This document shows positions 12,412 through 25,600 of a DNA stretch of 64,000 bases, one piece after another. Positions within the stretch are counted from its first letter, which is position 1. Each line of letters starts with the position of its first letter. Both the position numbers and the translations under genes were made by a program. Below the pieces are notes generated by a model, which was not told the DNA's origin, did no database searches, and worked only from the letters and a program-made list of their open reading frames with translations. Source of the DNA: Pectinophora gossypiella (taxonomy: Eukaryota; Arthropoda; Insecta; Lepidoptera; Gelechiidae); assembly GCF_024362695.1 (NCBI RefSeq), contig NC_065429.1, forward strand, positions 7,505,849 to 7,569,848, given 5' to 3'.

Positions 12412-13539
12412 TTATCAACTTTACGATTACGGTTACGATAGTGTTACGCGTTAGACACTAAAGTCCATTTGCCGCCACATCTGAAAAATACAAGTAAATA
12501 ACATAAGTATTTATTTATTTACTTATTAAGTACCTCTAGACGTATACAAAACAGATTACAAGTATAAATGTGATAATTGAAATAAAAGGGAATATTTACA
12601 ATATCTTTACTCCTTCTATTTTAATTAATTTTAACAAAACAAAAAACACTTCTTTCCTTAACGTCTAACCCTGACCGAGTGACCGACATCCCACCATAGA
12701 CTCCCTTTTTTACTTTTTAAAACAGCCTTACGTCCCGTTTACATAACCATCCTCCATTCATACCATAAACAATCAAATTCCCATTAATTATCCTTCCATA
12801 GTATTTTTACTTTACTACATAAATATAATCTAAAAGGGACTGTGAAGTGATCTTTTTATTTCTTAGTCCACTTTTATAAGCATTTTAGTTGAAATGCATT
12901 TGTTAAAAAGTTTTTGGACTAGCTGCTTTCAGAGACTATTAACCAAATCTAGGCCAAATCGAAGATAAAACCTATAAATGCGGTATGCGAAGCTAGAAAA
13001 ATGAAAAAAAGAAAAAAAAAACACTAAATGGCGCGGTTTTATTATCCGACTGCGGCGAAGCAAAAAGGAGGGTTACCGCTATGTATGTATGCACGTCTGT
13101 TCCAACATAACTTCTAAACCCCCTGTCAGAATTTAATAAATGAGGTGTCACTAGAAACGCCTTAATTGTCCGGTGGTTATAGGTTATGTAACGACACGTT
13201 AAATTCAATGTGGCGCCCTCTAGAGGACACAAAGTTAGGACGAAAATCTTTTTTGTTTAATGGTAGTGTATTGGGTATCAAATGAACGGGCTTAATTTGC
13301 ACATTTTAAATATGTACAAATTATTAGTTTTTACCCGCGGGTTTCTTTGAATTTTCGCGATAATTACGTTGAATTGATAACATGACTCAGTCAATTTCCG
13401 CACTTTTCATCTCCAAATCTTGTATAAAACACGTATGGAAGGGCGTTAGCGTAATCAAAAAAACCTCAAAATAATATAAATAATAAAATAGTTTAAAATA
13501 TAAAAGCCGACTAGGGAAAAAAACACGTTCAAAATATAT
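12412..13539. other. Region below MED16: no gene recognised
   Basis: 12995-13230 resembles an old repeat (CCGACTGCGGCGAAGC, CCGCTATGTATGTATG). No convincing MED16 terminal exon or polyadenylation signal was found. Confidence 0.45.
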
Positions 13540-13672
13540 TCACCTGCAGCCCCGCAGGTGGCGGGCGTCGTGCGCGCGCTGCAGCGGGTGCCGCGCGGGC
13601 TGCGCCTGCGGCAGCGCGCGCGCCCCGCAGCGCCCGCAGCGCCGCGCCGCGCCCGCGGGCACGAACATGTAG
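13540..13672 (-). CDS. MED16: MED16 exon 19 (C-terminal zinc-like motif)
   Basis: Residues 749-792. Reads YMFVPAGAARRCGRCGARAL and ends QRAHDARHLRGCR before TGA. The spacing C-x2-C ... C matches the human C-terminus (CKACTRCG ... WIKNC). Acceptor GTGGGCAG. The end is ambiguous: TGC AGG TGA stops in frame, but the same bases form a good donor, GCAG|GTGAAT at 13544, and human MED16 continues past this cysteine with LAGGLWRR. No obvious terminal exon was found, so I annotate the in-frame stop. Confidence 0.82.
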
Positions 13673-16600
13673 CTGCCCACGTCAGACACAACTCACGTCA
13701 CGGTATAACAACACCAGGTGGGCTCAAGGTTAGCCCAGCTGACGTCATTCCAAAAATAAACTACCCACGAACAATGTTTTTATATTTACTTCGCAAGGAA
13801 ATTTTGAACTTTTCGAAAAATAATTACTTACAGTTTTAATAATTTTTATATATGTGACAAGTAATAGTAATTAAATACATTCATTAGTCAGTAATTCACC
13901 TAATTTTTAACAATAAAATTTACGTCTTTGCAATGTTGGAGATACCAATTTAATGGTAACACAGTGGTAACACTTACGTCATCAAAGGGCTAGCAATGGC
14001 GGCTTGTCATAGGATTGAGCATACCTGGTTTTCTTATACCATGACTGACAACATAAGGCAGAGGTGTACACACACTTCTCACCAGTTATGTTCAACACAT
14101 GTAATAGGGGACGAGCATATTGCTATTTAACTGTTATTATTAGTATAACAACCTCACGACTATATTCCAATTGGGGTAGTCAGAAGTACATCCATAGCTA
14201 GATGAACTAAGTATCAAACCCATATTTATATGGCGCGCGTTACGCGCTCACTTGGCTCTTGACTCTTGGCTATACAGGGTGTACACCCTGTATATTAGTA
14301 AATCCTTTTTTTTTTTCTGGTACATTATTATAGATTTGCCGAAGCATTAAGTAATAGGCGGGAAATACATTAGTCGGCATTTGCATTGGCCAGTGCGTAT
14401 ATCGTGCGCGTGCGCATACCGTATGGAGTCCATGTGCGCGGCGGGCGTGTAGTCGGTGTGCGCTGCGGGGGGAGGCTCGGGGCACACGCGCAGCGCGGAG
14501 GGGGGGACGCCGTACTCCAGCTGGGGACGACGACGACGACATTATATAACTGTACAGGGTGTTAGTGACATCGTAACGAATACTGAGGGGGATGATTCAG
14601 ACCATGATTCTAAGTTAATATCGAGTGGAATTTCTTGTCGGAAAACTTGTTTTTTAAATTTATATTCAATTCCATACTTTTACGACGGAAAATTCCATTT
14701 GATACTCAACTCAGATTCATGGTCTGAATCATCCCTCAAAGTTTTCGTTATTATGTCACTAACACCGTGTATTCCCAATGAGGGAATTTCCAGGCTACCT
14801 TCACCAGAAACAATATTGATGGCGTTGTTCAGTTTAAACGAGATAACTACCTATTTTCTCATTACTCGGGTACATAATTATTCCAAAATACAATGTAAAA
14901 GCAGAAAGAGAAAAGAAGAATGCAGAGAATGCAGTTTTGTATATGCAGAAGCATAAATAAATAATTATTGCTTGATATTTGTATCGCAGAATTATGTGAC
15001 TACCTATATTACTTCTGTTTATTTTGAGAGAGAGAGAGAAAATGTTTATTCAACAAATTGTGACACATTACATACGAAGTGTTACAAACAGAGTAAAAAC
15101 AACAAAATATCATAAAACAATTTTTAAAACTCAGTACATAATGTGGCACAGCAGTGAATAGGACACGAACTCGGCATTGTGTCTATTTCCGAAGAAACAG
15201 ACGCTGTTTTTCAGTCGCTCCTTAATGTTCCGTCTGTTGGATCCCGCGAAGCTGACATGACTCATAGCGCAAATAAGCAATGTAGGTATCTATCAGATAG
15301 AGTTACATATATAAACAAAATATATTTGAACAATTATATATTAGGTATGCATAAATATTAATAGAGAATAGGTAATAACACTGCAACAGCACAATTATAA
15401 CAATAAAGATAATACGTAAGGTGAATAACAAAAGTATCAGTACATAATTATAATATTGGGAAACAGGATGCTTTACCACCAGGACGCCCGTTGTTTCTCC
15501 ACAAGCAAACCTTTAAGGTGCTTCTTAAAAGTCGATTTACAAACAGAGCGTCTGAGAGGAGGTGGTAAGTCATTCCAACATTTGGACGCCTGATGTCTAA
15601 AACTTCCTTCAAAGGTCCTGGTACGATGAAAGGGTCATTTTAGCAAGAAGCTATCCATTCTCCGCGAAGAGTAACTATAGGTAGCCCACTGCAACTTCGC
15701 GTACAAGTATGAAGGTTTCCTGAATACAACCACAGAATGCACTAGGCTTGCAAAGTTCAGGTCTCTCCTGGATTTCATATTTAAGATTTTGATCAGAATA
15801 ATAATAGGTGGAAGATGTAATTCTGCCTGGGTGTAATAACAAGGGTAATCATTTATAACCAAAATACAAAGATGAAAGGTGCATAATATGTCTGTTATCC
15901 GTGAAATTAGAAGGTTAAACGGAGAAAAAACTTCACAGCGCCATCTATATTGATTTTGAGGTACGTAGGAAAGTCCCTCATTGGGATAGACAAAGGTAAT
16001 GAAAAATTAAGCAACTACGCTTCACTAAGCTTTTTGTTAGATTAACGTGATAAGGTGATTTACTTTTAATACTGTTACTTGTATAGTTGTTTTTTTATTT
16101 CATGTAACACATAGCGCAGTCAAAATCACGGGTGAATAGGCATTTTCTGGGTAAGCTCGTTCGTCTTCTTGTGAAAGAACGGAGTCAAGAGCAAACCCAT
16201 CTTAATAAAAAAAAAAGTCATGCATTGAATTTACAAAACGTATAGGGTTGTAAAATATGATATCGTAATGAATACTGATTGAGATGAGTTTATGTGTATA
16301 CAAAAGTAAGGAAAATTCAATTTGATATTAACTCAGAAACATGGTTTGAATCATTCTCCATATTATTCGTTACGGTGTTGATTATTTATTTTATGGAAAA
16401 TTAATAGTTTATAAAACAAAATAAGATTTAAAAATAGCAACAAGAGGCTAGTAGCAAATTTTCATTATTAGAATTTGTATACAAGATGTTAGTGACATGG
16501 TAACGAATACTCAGGGGGATGATTCAGAGCATGATTCTGAGATAATAAGTGGAATTTTTCATTAAAAAAATTAATGATATTTTTGTGGGTTTTTTAATTA

Positions 16601-19600
16601 TTTTCAATTCTATACTTTGATATTATTGTCTGAATCATCCCCCTCAGTATTCGTTACGATGTTATTTACGCCTCCTTACAAGTACGTGTAGGTAGCTATA
16701 GAAGTAAGGGTGTTAGTGACATCGTAACAAATACTGAGGGGAATGACTTAAACCATGATTCTGAGTTGATATTGAGTGGAATTTTTCGTTACAAAATTCA
16801 TAGTTTTTTTTAATTATTTTCATTTCATATACATTTCATATACATATACTTTTGCGACGGAAAATTCTACTTGATATTAACTCAGAATAATGAGCGGATC
16901 ATCCCCCTCAGTGTTCGTTACGATGTTATTTACACCCCGTACAAGTACATACAGGTAACCATACAAGTAGGTATGGGTGTTAGTGACACCGTAACGAATA
17001 CTCAGGGGAATGATTTAGACCGTGATTCTGAGTTGATATTGAGTGGAATTTTCTGTCAAAAATTTTTTTACAATTGTATATTTTCGCAACGGAAAATTCC
17101 ACTTGATATTAATTCAGAATCGTGATCTGAATCATCCCCCCAGTGCCGGTACACAAGGCGTGCGGGCGTGTACGCACCAGGTGCGGCGGCGGCCGCGCGT
17201 GCGGGCCGCTGACGGTGGTGCGCGGCAGCGCCTCCCACACGCGCGCCGCGCAGCTGGCCGCCAGCGAGTGGCACTCCTCTGGAACACCACACGGTCCATC
17301 ACACACAGCCTACACGCATCACACTGCTGGCCACAAGCCTCCCCTCAACCGACTGGAGGGGACATGGAGCACACTCCACCACGCTGCTCCACTGCGTGTT
17401 GGTGGAGGTGTTTGGCTTAGCCCGGAACTAACGGCTTAACGTGCCTTCCGAAACACGAAATCATCTTACTTTTTCTGACAATCGGGTGATTCAAGCGATG
17501 TTCCTTGTCATTTCTTCTCCTCAAACATTACACCTTGCGAAATGACATAGATTCAAAAATGTCAAAAATTCTTTATTCTATGCCAGATTAATGTAGCTTC
17601 CGAAGCACAAATGGTAAAAAAATATATCAATTTTGCACTGAACCACACCCCGAAGACTTCATAAGTGCATCTGTGTATGCCATCTGACGCCCACATGATT
17701 GAAGACTAAAGTAAGACTGAAGGGGGGTGAGGTAACCCTAGCTCAACCGCTGACGGGGGGCAGAGTTGCCGTTCTATACATAGTATTATTCCCTATTCTA
17801 TGACGAAACCCAAGTAATTAAAAAACATTATAACGGGTTCTTACCACGTTTAATAGTATTTGGCGAACATCGCAATAAGAGACGCCACGAGCCTTTTTTG
17901 ACCTAGTTATACAACGTTGCATACAATACTTTTTCGACGACGACGTAATTTTAAACGAAACACAAAAATTTTCCAATTTATTTTCCAACGCGCGGGAAAA
18001 TGGCGGCAAATGTATACTTTTTTTTTATAGTATATCTATGGCACCAAACAAAGTAAAGGTGCCAGTTTCCAGGTCAAAAAAAAAAAAAAACAACAATGCT
18101 TTTTTGGCGACATTATAGTACAGTTACACTTTGTAAACAATGCTTTTATAGGCCATAGAGCGTACACTTTTTCAAAGAGTTTAATTATGTATGTACTTAT
18201 ATTAGACTTTTTGGTTATTTAAATGCCAGATTAAAGTAGAGGAGTAGAAAAAATGGAGATATGAGACTCCCGATATTTCTATTCATGGCACTTGCAACAG
18301 TGTCGAAATATCGGGAGTCTCATATCCCCATTTTAAACGCGGTAAGAACCAGTTATTATGTGTTTTAATTACGATAATAACCGCGTAAACTTAAAACAAT
18401 GTAGAAACCCAAGTAGTACTGATGTAAGTGGATAGTCGTTACATGAGCCATGTCAGGAGCCTTTGGCTCAGTAATAACCCTGACACCAGGGTTGATGAAG
18501 TTGGTTCACTCACAACCCACACGATAAGAAGAAGACGAAACCCAAGAATATTAAATATAAGAATCATACCAATGAGATCAGGTTTAGGCTGATGCAGTCT
18601 GGCCAATAGCCTGGACAACGCCGCATCAGCCACGCCGGCCCCCCGCGCCAGCACCACCAGTTTGCGAAGGAGGGACAACCCTACTGGGTCCGCCCACAAC
18701 TCGTATCTGCATGAAAAAAAAAAACAGAATTATTTCTGTGGTTTAATGGAATCTGTGGTAGCATATTCGGCAAACGCGTGACTTCCGTCGTTATGTCACA
18801 GGTTTCAATTCCGATTCGGGCTCTAAACCACTGAATTCGACTTTATGAGTTTGAAATTCCCAAAACCTTTTGTTTCGCCGTCCGAGAGACCTCCGCCAGG
18901 TCTTGATTTGCCTTGGCTTACCTGGAAGTCTCTAAATAGACTTCGGACTCAGGTGGGCCGAAGTAAGGACAATTTGTTCAGGTGGGGTTTCTCGGATGGC
19001 TCGGACTTAAAGTGCAAGTGCGGCACTGTTCCCCAAACGATGGAACATCTTACATCGTGTCCTGCGTGCCCAAACACCTGTACGCAGGAGGATCTGATGA
19101 GCACTGCAGATAGCGCCATACTTGTTGCTAAGTTTTGGGCCGATACAATTTAGTTTGCCATCGACACGATAAGAAGAAGAGTTTGAAATTCGTATTTGAA
19201 TCATTCGGTAGTGACACCGTACCGAATACTGAGCGAGATGTTTCTGACCATGATTCTGAGTTCATATCAAGTGGAATTTTTTGTAGCAAATGTAATTGAA
19301 AATAACTTCAAAAACACGGAAAATTCTACTTGATATCAACTGAGAATAATGGAATGGAATTATCTTAGATAAATTTGTTGAAGGTCAATTTAACATTTAA
19401 CATTTATTTAACATTTTTGAATCTACGTCATTTCGCAAGGTGTTATGGCTGAGGAGAAGAAATGACAAGAAACAGCAACAACAACACATATACATTCATT
19501 CATACATTACAAGTTATATAATAACTAGAGAAAAACATTCAATAATAGACATTTTTATCATTTAGGTAATCTTTAATCTTATAATAAGCTTTTTTACATA

Positions 19601-22600
19601 AAGTAAGCTTCACATGAGCTTTAAATTTAATTTCTGACAAATTCAAAATATTTGGTATTTTATTGTTGAAAAAAAAAAAAACATTGCCTGAATCATCCCC
19701 CTCAGAATTCATTCCGGTGTTCGTAACACGGTGTGTACAGTCATGAGAAATATAATGTACCCACTTTAGGACTCTCTCGCAGTAACATATTTGACATTTA
19801 GTGAGACTTACACTTCAAATTGTCAAAAAAGTTAATGTGACATGGTATCAAAGTAGAGGGGTTCAGAAATGAGACGATAATCTATGGAAAAAACTTATTT
19901 TTACTCGCACTGAATTCAAATTATTATCAAAATCTGACAGTAACGGTTAGACCGCCTGTTTTATCCAGTCCTCACTGGCGCCATCTGTATTTCTTCAGTA
20001 GTATTACGGTTGCGTTGTCAACGCCAACTATTCGTCTTCTACGTAGTTCCATCGCGAACCACTAGATGGCGCTGTTATTTTGGATTACTTCTTATAATAC
20101 ATATTAGTACTCGTGGCCGTACCTGTGCGGCGCATGCGTGGAGGCGGTGGCGAGCGCGGTGACGGCGATGTCCACCACCCGCTGCAGCGGCCGGCGCAGC
20201 GCCGACAGCACCTGCAGCTCGCTGGGCAGCTCCGGCTTCGACTCCAGCGCCAGCAACGCCTGTCGACAAAAACCACCCAAGTTACAAAATAGGCGACAAG
20301 GCCGCCATTCGCCATGTACCTAGTTAAGTCTCTTTTGTAAATCATCATCATCGAACACTTGTTTCTTTTGCTCTCCCGATCGTCCATCCTTACAACCAGC
20401 CCAATAACGTCTCACTGCTGGGGCACGGGCCTTACCTATGGACGGATAGGGAGATCGGGCCTTAAACCATCACGCGGGCCCAGTGCGGATTGATGGTTAT
20501 TAACGACTGCTAATGCAGCCGGGACCAACGGCTTAACGTGCCTTCCGAAGCACAGAGGAGCTCGAGATGAAAACTTTTTTTTGTGGTCACCCATCCTATG
20601 ACCGGCCTTTTGTAAATATTTTCTTTTATTTTAGGGCAATAAAGTACATTTACCTAATAAGACACGACGAATTTATTAAAAACATCATAGAAGGAAAGCT
20701 AGAAGGAAAGAGAGGAAGGGGAAGACCAAGAAGAGCTTACATGGAACAGATTAAAGAAAAGGTTAACGTCGTGTCTTATAAGGAGGTGAAGGAATTGGCC
20801 TTTGATAGACTGGAATGGAAAATGCTGCACCGACAAGAGCGTGGCTCTCAAATTGATGATGATGAAAGTATATTTGAATTTGTATTTTTAATAAGCAAAT
20901 AGGTTTTCGTTTTTATTGTTAAATTCTTCTTCTTATCGTGTGGGTTGTGATGTGGAATACCAGCCTCACCAACTCACCTGACATGGCTCATGTAACGACC
21001 ATACTTACATCAGTAAGTAGTAACAGGGACCAACGGGTTAATGTAACGGGCCTATGGCGGCTCACTAACAACCCTGACACCAGGGTTGACGGGGTTGGCA
21101 ATCCACTTCACAACCCACACGATAGAAGAAGAAGAAGTCTGCAATGTCCTAACCAAACCAGGGCCCAAAAAGTGATTTTTGTGATATGTACCGGGATTCG
21201 AACCCGGGGCCTACGGATCGTGAGCCCAACGCTCAACCACTGGACCGCAGAGGTCGTTGGATATGGTGATGGTGAATACCTTATCATGGTCAGCATGTGT
21301 GTCGTCAAGCAGTGCCAGGAGCTTGTCGTCGGGGCGGTCGTCGACCCTGGCGGCGGCCGTGCATGCCGCCCACGTCGCCCACAGGGTGGACAGGCACGTC
21401 AGCCACGACACGCTGGACGCGGCTGTTGGGAGCAACCTGGGGGGAACAGGTTCAAGACCGCTATTAAAAAAAAAAAAATACGTTGGTCCCGGGCACTACT
21501 TTCTCATATAAATGCATGGTCGTTTGGTCACCACCACCCACATTACAGGCTGATCACCTGATTGTCCGAAAGTAAAATGATCTGTGCGTTGTGCGTCTTT
21601 TTTTTTTAAGCCGTTGGTCCCGGTTACTACTACTTGCTAACAGTAGTTAAACAAAAACTTTACAAAAAAAAGGTTATTATAAATTAGTGATTATTTAGAA
21701 GATATGCATACATGGGATTAACTGTCTGAGAACTGATATTAGGCAGCTAAATTACTCAATTGTATACCAATATTTTATGTTTATTTTATTTTTTTAAAGA
21801 ACGTCTAGGGCCCTGTGCCGAGGTTTTTTTTGCAGCTTCTTTTCCCCGGCTATACAGGTTGTGAGAAGCTGCAGTAGTTTTAGGCGGATGAGACGTTCGT
21901 TATGTAAAAATTGACGATTCAAAGTGTAACTATGTTACCTACTGAATAAAGATATTTTTGAATTTGATGTAAGTAAGTAGTCGTTACATTAGCCATGTCA
22001 GGGGCCTTTGGCGGCTCAATAGTAACCCTGACACCATGCGATAGAAGAAGAATTGGAAGCTGTTGTATCCCATTTTTTTTGTTTTGATAGGCAAAGAGAA
22101 CATGGTCCATACAGCCAAGATACAGTTAATTATTGTTTTTTTATAATAATCTTAATAGGTTGTACGTACCTCTGACTACCCTAGTTGAGAAAATAGCCGT
22201 GAGCGCAGTGTTTGGCTCGACCATTATAGACGGCGATACCTATCACGTTGGTCTGACAGAAAACTCGGTGAGGTGTGGGTGCTTAATTCATCTTGCGATG
22301 GACCTCTGACTACCCCAATTGGGATATACCTTATGTTATATTATGAAATTAATTTGAATGACTCGCAGTCCCATAATTCCAGCACGGGCCTAAACACCAC
22401 GAAACACCACGCTGCGTTCCGAAATTAAAATAGCAGACGTAGCCAGAAAGGCTGCCTGCTTGAAATGGGACTGGGTTGGACATGTTGCCCGAATGCCCGA
22501 TGACCTCTGGACCAAAAAAGCTACAGAGTGGGTTCCTGCAAATGCTGTTGGACGTCGGGGAAGGCCACGGAAAAGATGGCGCGAGTTTGACCGCTTTTTT

Positions 22601-25600
22601 GAACGGTGGCGCGAACAAGCTGGGGACAGGGAGGAGTGGAAGAAGGGAAGAGTAGCCTTTGCCCTGCAGCGGGACATCGAGGGCTATTATTAATAATAAT
22701 AGGGAGATGATGGTGACCTGCAGAGCGCGATCCTCATCCTGTGCCAGGAGTGGTAGTAGTACTGCTGCACGGCCGCCGGCTGCCGCTGGAACGACTCCGT
22801 CACTCTGCAACAAACACATCACACAATATTAACAGATAATAAACATAAACTCACGCCCGTAATCCCTAATGAGGTGGGCAGAGCCACAAGTAATCAAAGA
22901 CAACTTGCAGCCACTGTTGATACGAAGTCCTAAGCTGGATATGATGAACCTTATGGTGATAAGGGATCAGCCTATCGCCCATAACATTAGTCCATCATGT
23001 TAGAGAACACAATCCCTCTGTCGGTTTTTACGACATGCCCGGGAAGACAAGCAGCTGAACGTGTTCTATGTTTTTTATTTGCTCCCAGAACAGCATAGAA
23101 TATTAACAGATAACATAACCCAAAAATAAATCCAAAAATAAATAATTAAGTCAAATTAAGACACCAACGCCATTTATTGACCGTATCGAACCACCTTAAA
23201 GTTGATTACACACGCGAGTAGACGGTACCGTGATGAGTCGTGAACTAATTATACAATTGCGTTAAAGGTAAAATAACTGGTGGTGGTTATAGCGTTAGGT
23301 TCACGATCTGGAGGTCCGGGTTCGATTCCCAATGGGGACATTGTCGAAATCACTTTGTGAGAATATGTTTGGTAAGGACTTTACAGGTTTGAATCACCTG
23401 ATTGTTTGAAAAAATAAATTGATTCCGTGCTTCGGAGGGCACGTTAAGCCGTGGGTCCCGGCTATCAGCCGTAACAACACCTCCACCAACCCGCAGTGGA
23501 GCAGCGTGGTGGAGTATGCTCCATACCCCCTCCGGTTGATTGAGGGGAGGCCTGTGCCCAGCAGTGGGACGTATATAGGCTATGTATGTACGGTAACGAG
23601 CATTAATATGTATACACTTTGGTACCATGTCACATTAACTTTATTGACAAACTGAACCGTAAGTCTCACTAAATGTCAAATATGTTAGTGCGACAGAGTC
23701 CTAAAATGGGTACATTATATTGCTCATGACTGTATGTATGTATGTAAAATAACTGACGCGGGAAATGTGCGGTTGCAAACCGTACAATTACCTTTCGTAT
23801 ACAGCTTCAACGATGCTCGGTTTGAGGGTGAGCAGCACGTCGAGACAGTCGTACCCGGACACCAGCGAATACTCCAGCAGGGTGATCGTATGCTGGATGG
23901 ACAGCGGCGTAGCTGCAAACATAATGGCCACAAATTATCTTAAGCCTCACATTGGTGCTAATTCCTGTAAATACCATCTAATTTTATTTTAAGTTATATC
24001 TGTCATTTTCTTATCCGCCGAAAAGGAAAGGGACGGGTAATCGACAAGCATAAAATTTATGGAACACACGTCAATTTTAAGCACAAATCTAAACCAACCG
24101 TCTAAAAATTTTACATCCGTCAATAACCCGACACAGTTAAGTAGACAGCACGTCAAACGGATTGCATACCAGCGACGTACCTTTTGATTCGCTCGGGTTA
24201 TTCATTCATTTACTCATTCTTCCTAAAATTAAGAGCTGTGAATCATCCGTCCCTTTCCTTTTCGACGGATATGAAAATGACGGATATAACTTAAAATAAA
24301 ATTAGGTGGTGTCTACAGGAATCGGGGCCATTATCACTAAGCATCTAAATAAAAGAACGAAAACTCCACTAAAATACCTACCTTGGTATCAACATCGTAT
24401 CACGCACGTGTAAGGTACCCGCGCGTAGATAGGTAGGTCTAGCGACTGTTTCGCGTTGTTCGATTTACATTGCGGCGCAGTAAAAACTCCAAAATCTTTA
24501 AACATTTGCGACAGGTAAAACACCCACCATCGTTTTTAGTATTATATTTTTTTTTCGTTACGATGTATATGATGTAACATAACATAACGTAACCAGCCTA
24601 TATACGTCCCACTGCTGGCCACAGAGGCCTCCCCTCAATCAACCGGAGGGGGTATGGAGCATACTCCACCACGCTGCTCCACTGCGGGTTGGTGGAGGTG
24701 TTGTTACGGCTACTAGCCGGGACCAACGGCTTAACGTGCCCTCCGAAGCACGGAATCATCTTACTTTTTCGAGTCAGGTGATTCAAGCCTGAAAAGTCCT
24801 TACCAAACAAAGGACAGTCTCACAAAGTGATTTCGACAATGTCCCCATCGGGAATCGAACCCGGACCTCCAGATCGTGAGCCTAACGCTCTAACCACTAG
24901 ACCACGGAGGCTGTTATATGATGTAGTAGTATAAATAAATAGATTTTCAGGGTAAATAGTAACAGTATACACACGTATGTCAGGGTGCGGCTGCGGCAGC
25001 CGGTAGACGTGCAGCTGCGCGTGGCTGTCCACGGCCACGGCCACGCCGCCCAGCCACGACACCTCCACGGCGCACACCGCGCCGCACAGCGGCCCGCCCT
25101 GCACACAACGCACCTCACGACCATTCATATGTATACACTTTAACACCATCATCATCATCAGCCCATTAACGTCCCCACTGCTGGGGCACGAGCCTTCCCT
25201 ATGGATGGATAGGGAGATCGGGCCTTAAACCACCACGCGGGCCCAGTGCGGATTGGTGGTTATTAACGACTGCTAATGCAGCCGGGACCAACGGCTTAAC
25301 GTGCCCTCCGAAGCACGGAGGAGCTCGAGATGAAAACTTTTTTTTGTGGTCACCCATCCTATGACCGGCCTTTGCGAAAGTTGCTTAACTTCAACAATCG
25401 CAGACCGAGCGCGTTACTACTACCACGTACTCGTACCACGTATCGCGTACTTTAGTACCATGGCACATTAACTTTTTTGACAAATTCAACTGTAAGTCTC
25501 ACTAAATGTCAAATATGTTAGTGCGGCAGGGTCCTAAAGTGGGTACATTATATTGCTCGTGACTGTACACTCACGCCTGCCACCTCCAACGGGGTGGCTA

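Noticed and set aside
17068..17439. Several open frames of 65-125 codons on both strands
   Set aside because: They are GC-rich shadows of MED16 exon 17 and its flanking SINE.
22349..22822. 157-codon minus-strand frame
   Set aside because: It joins MED16 exon 13 to the antisense of an RTE tail and is not a protein of its own.
23953..24333. Long terminal repeat or retroviral sequence
   Set aside because: The repeated ends are inverted rather than direct, and no gag, pol or env-like coding sequence occurs anywhere in the window.
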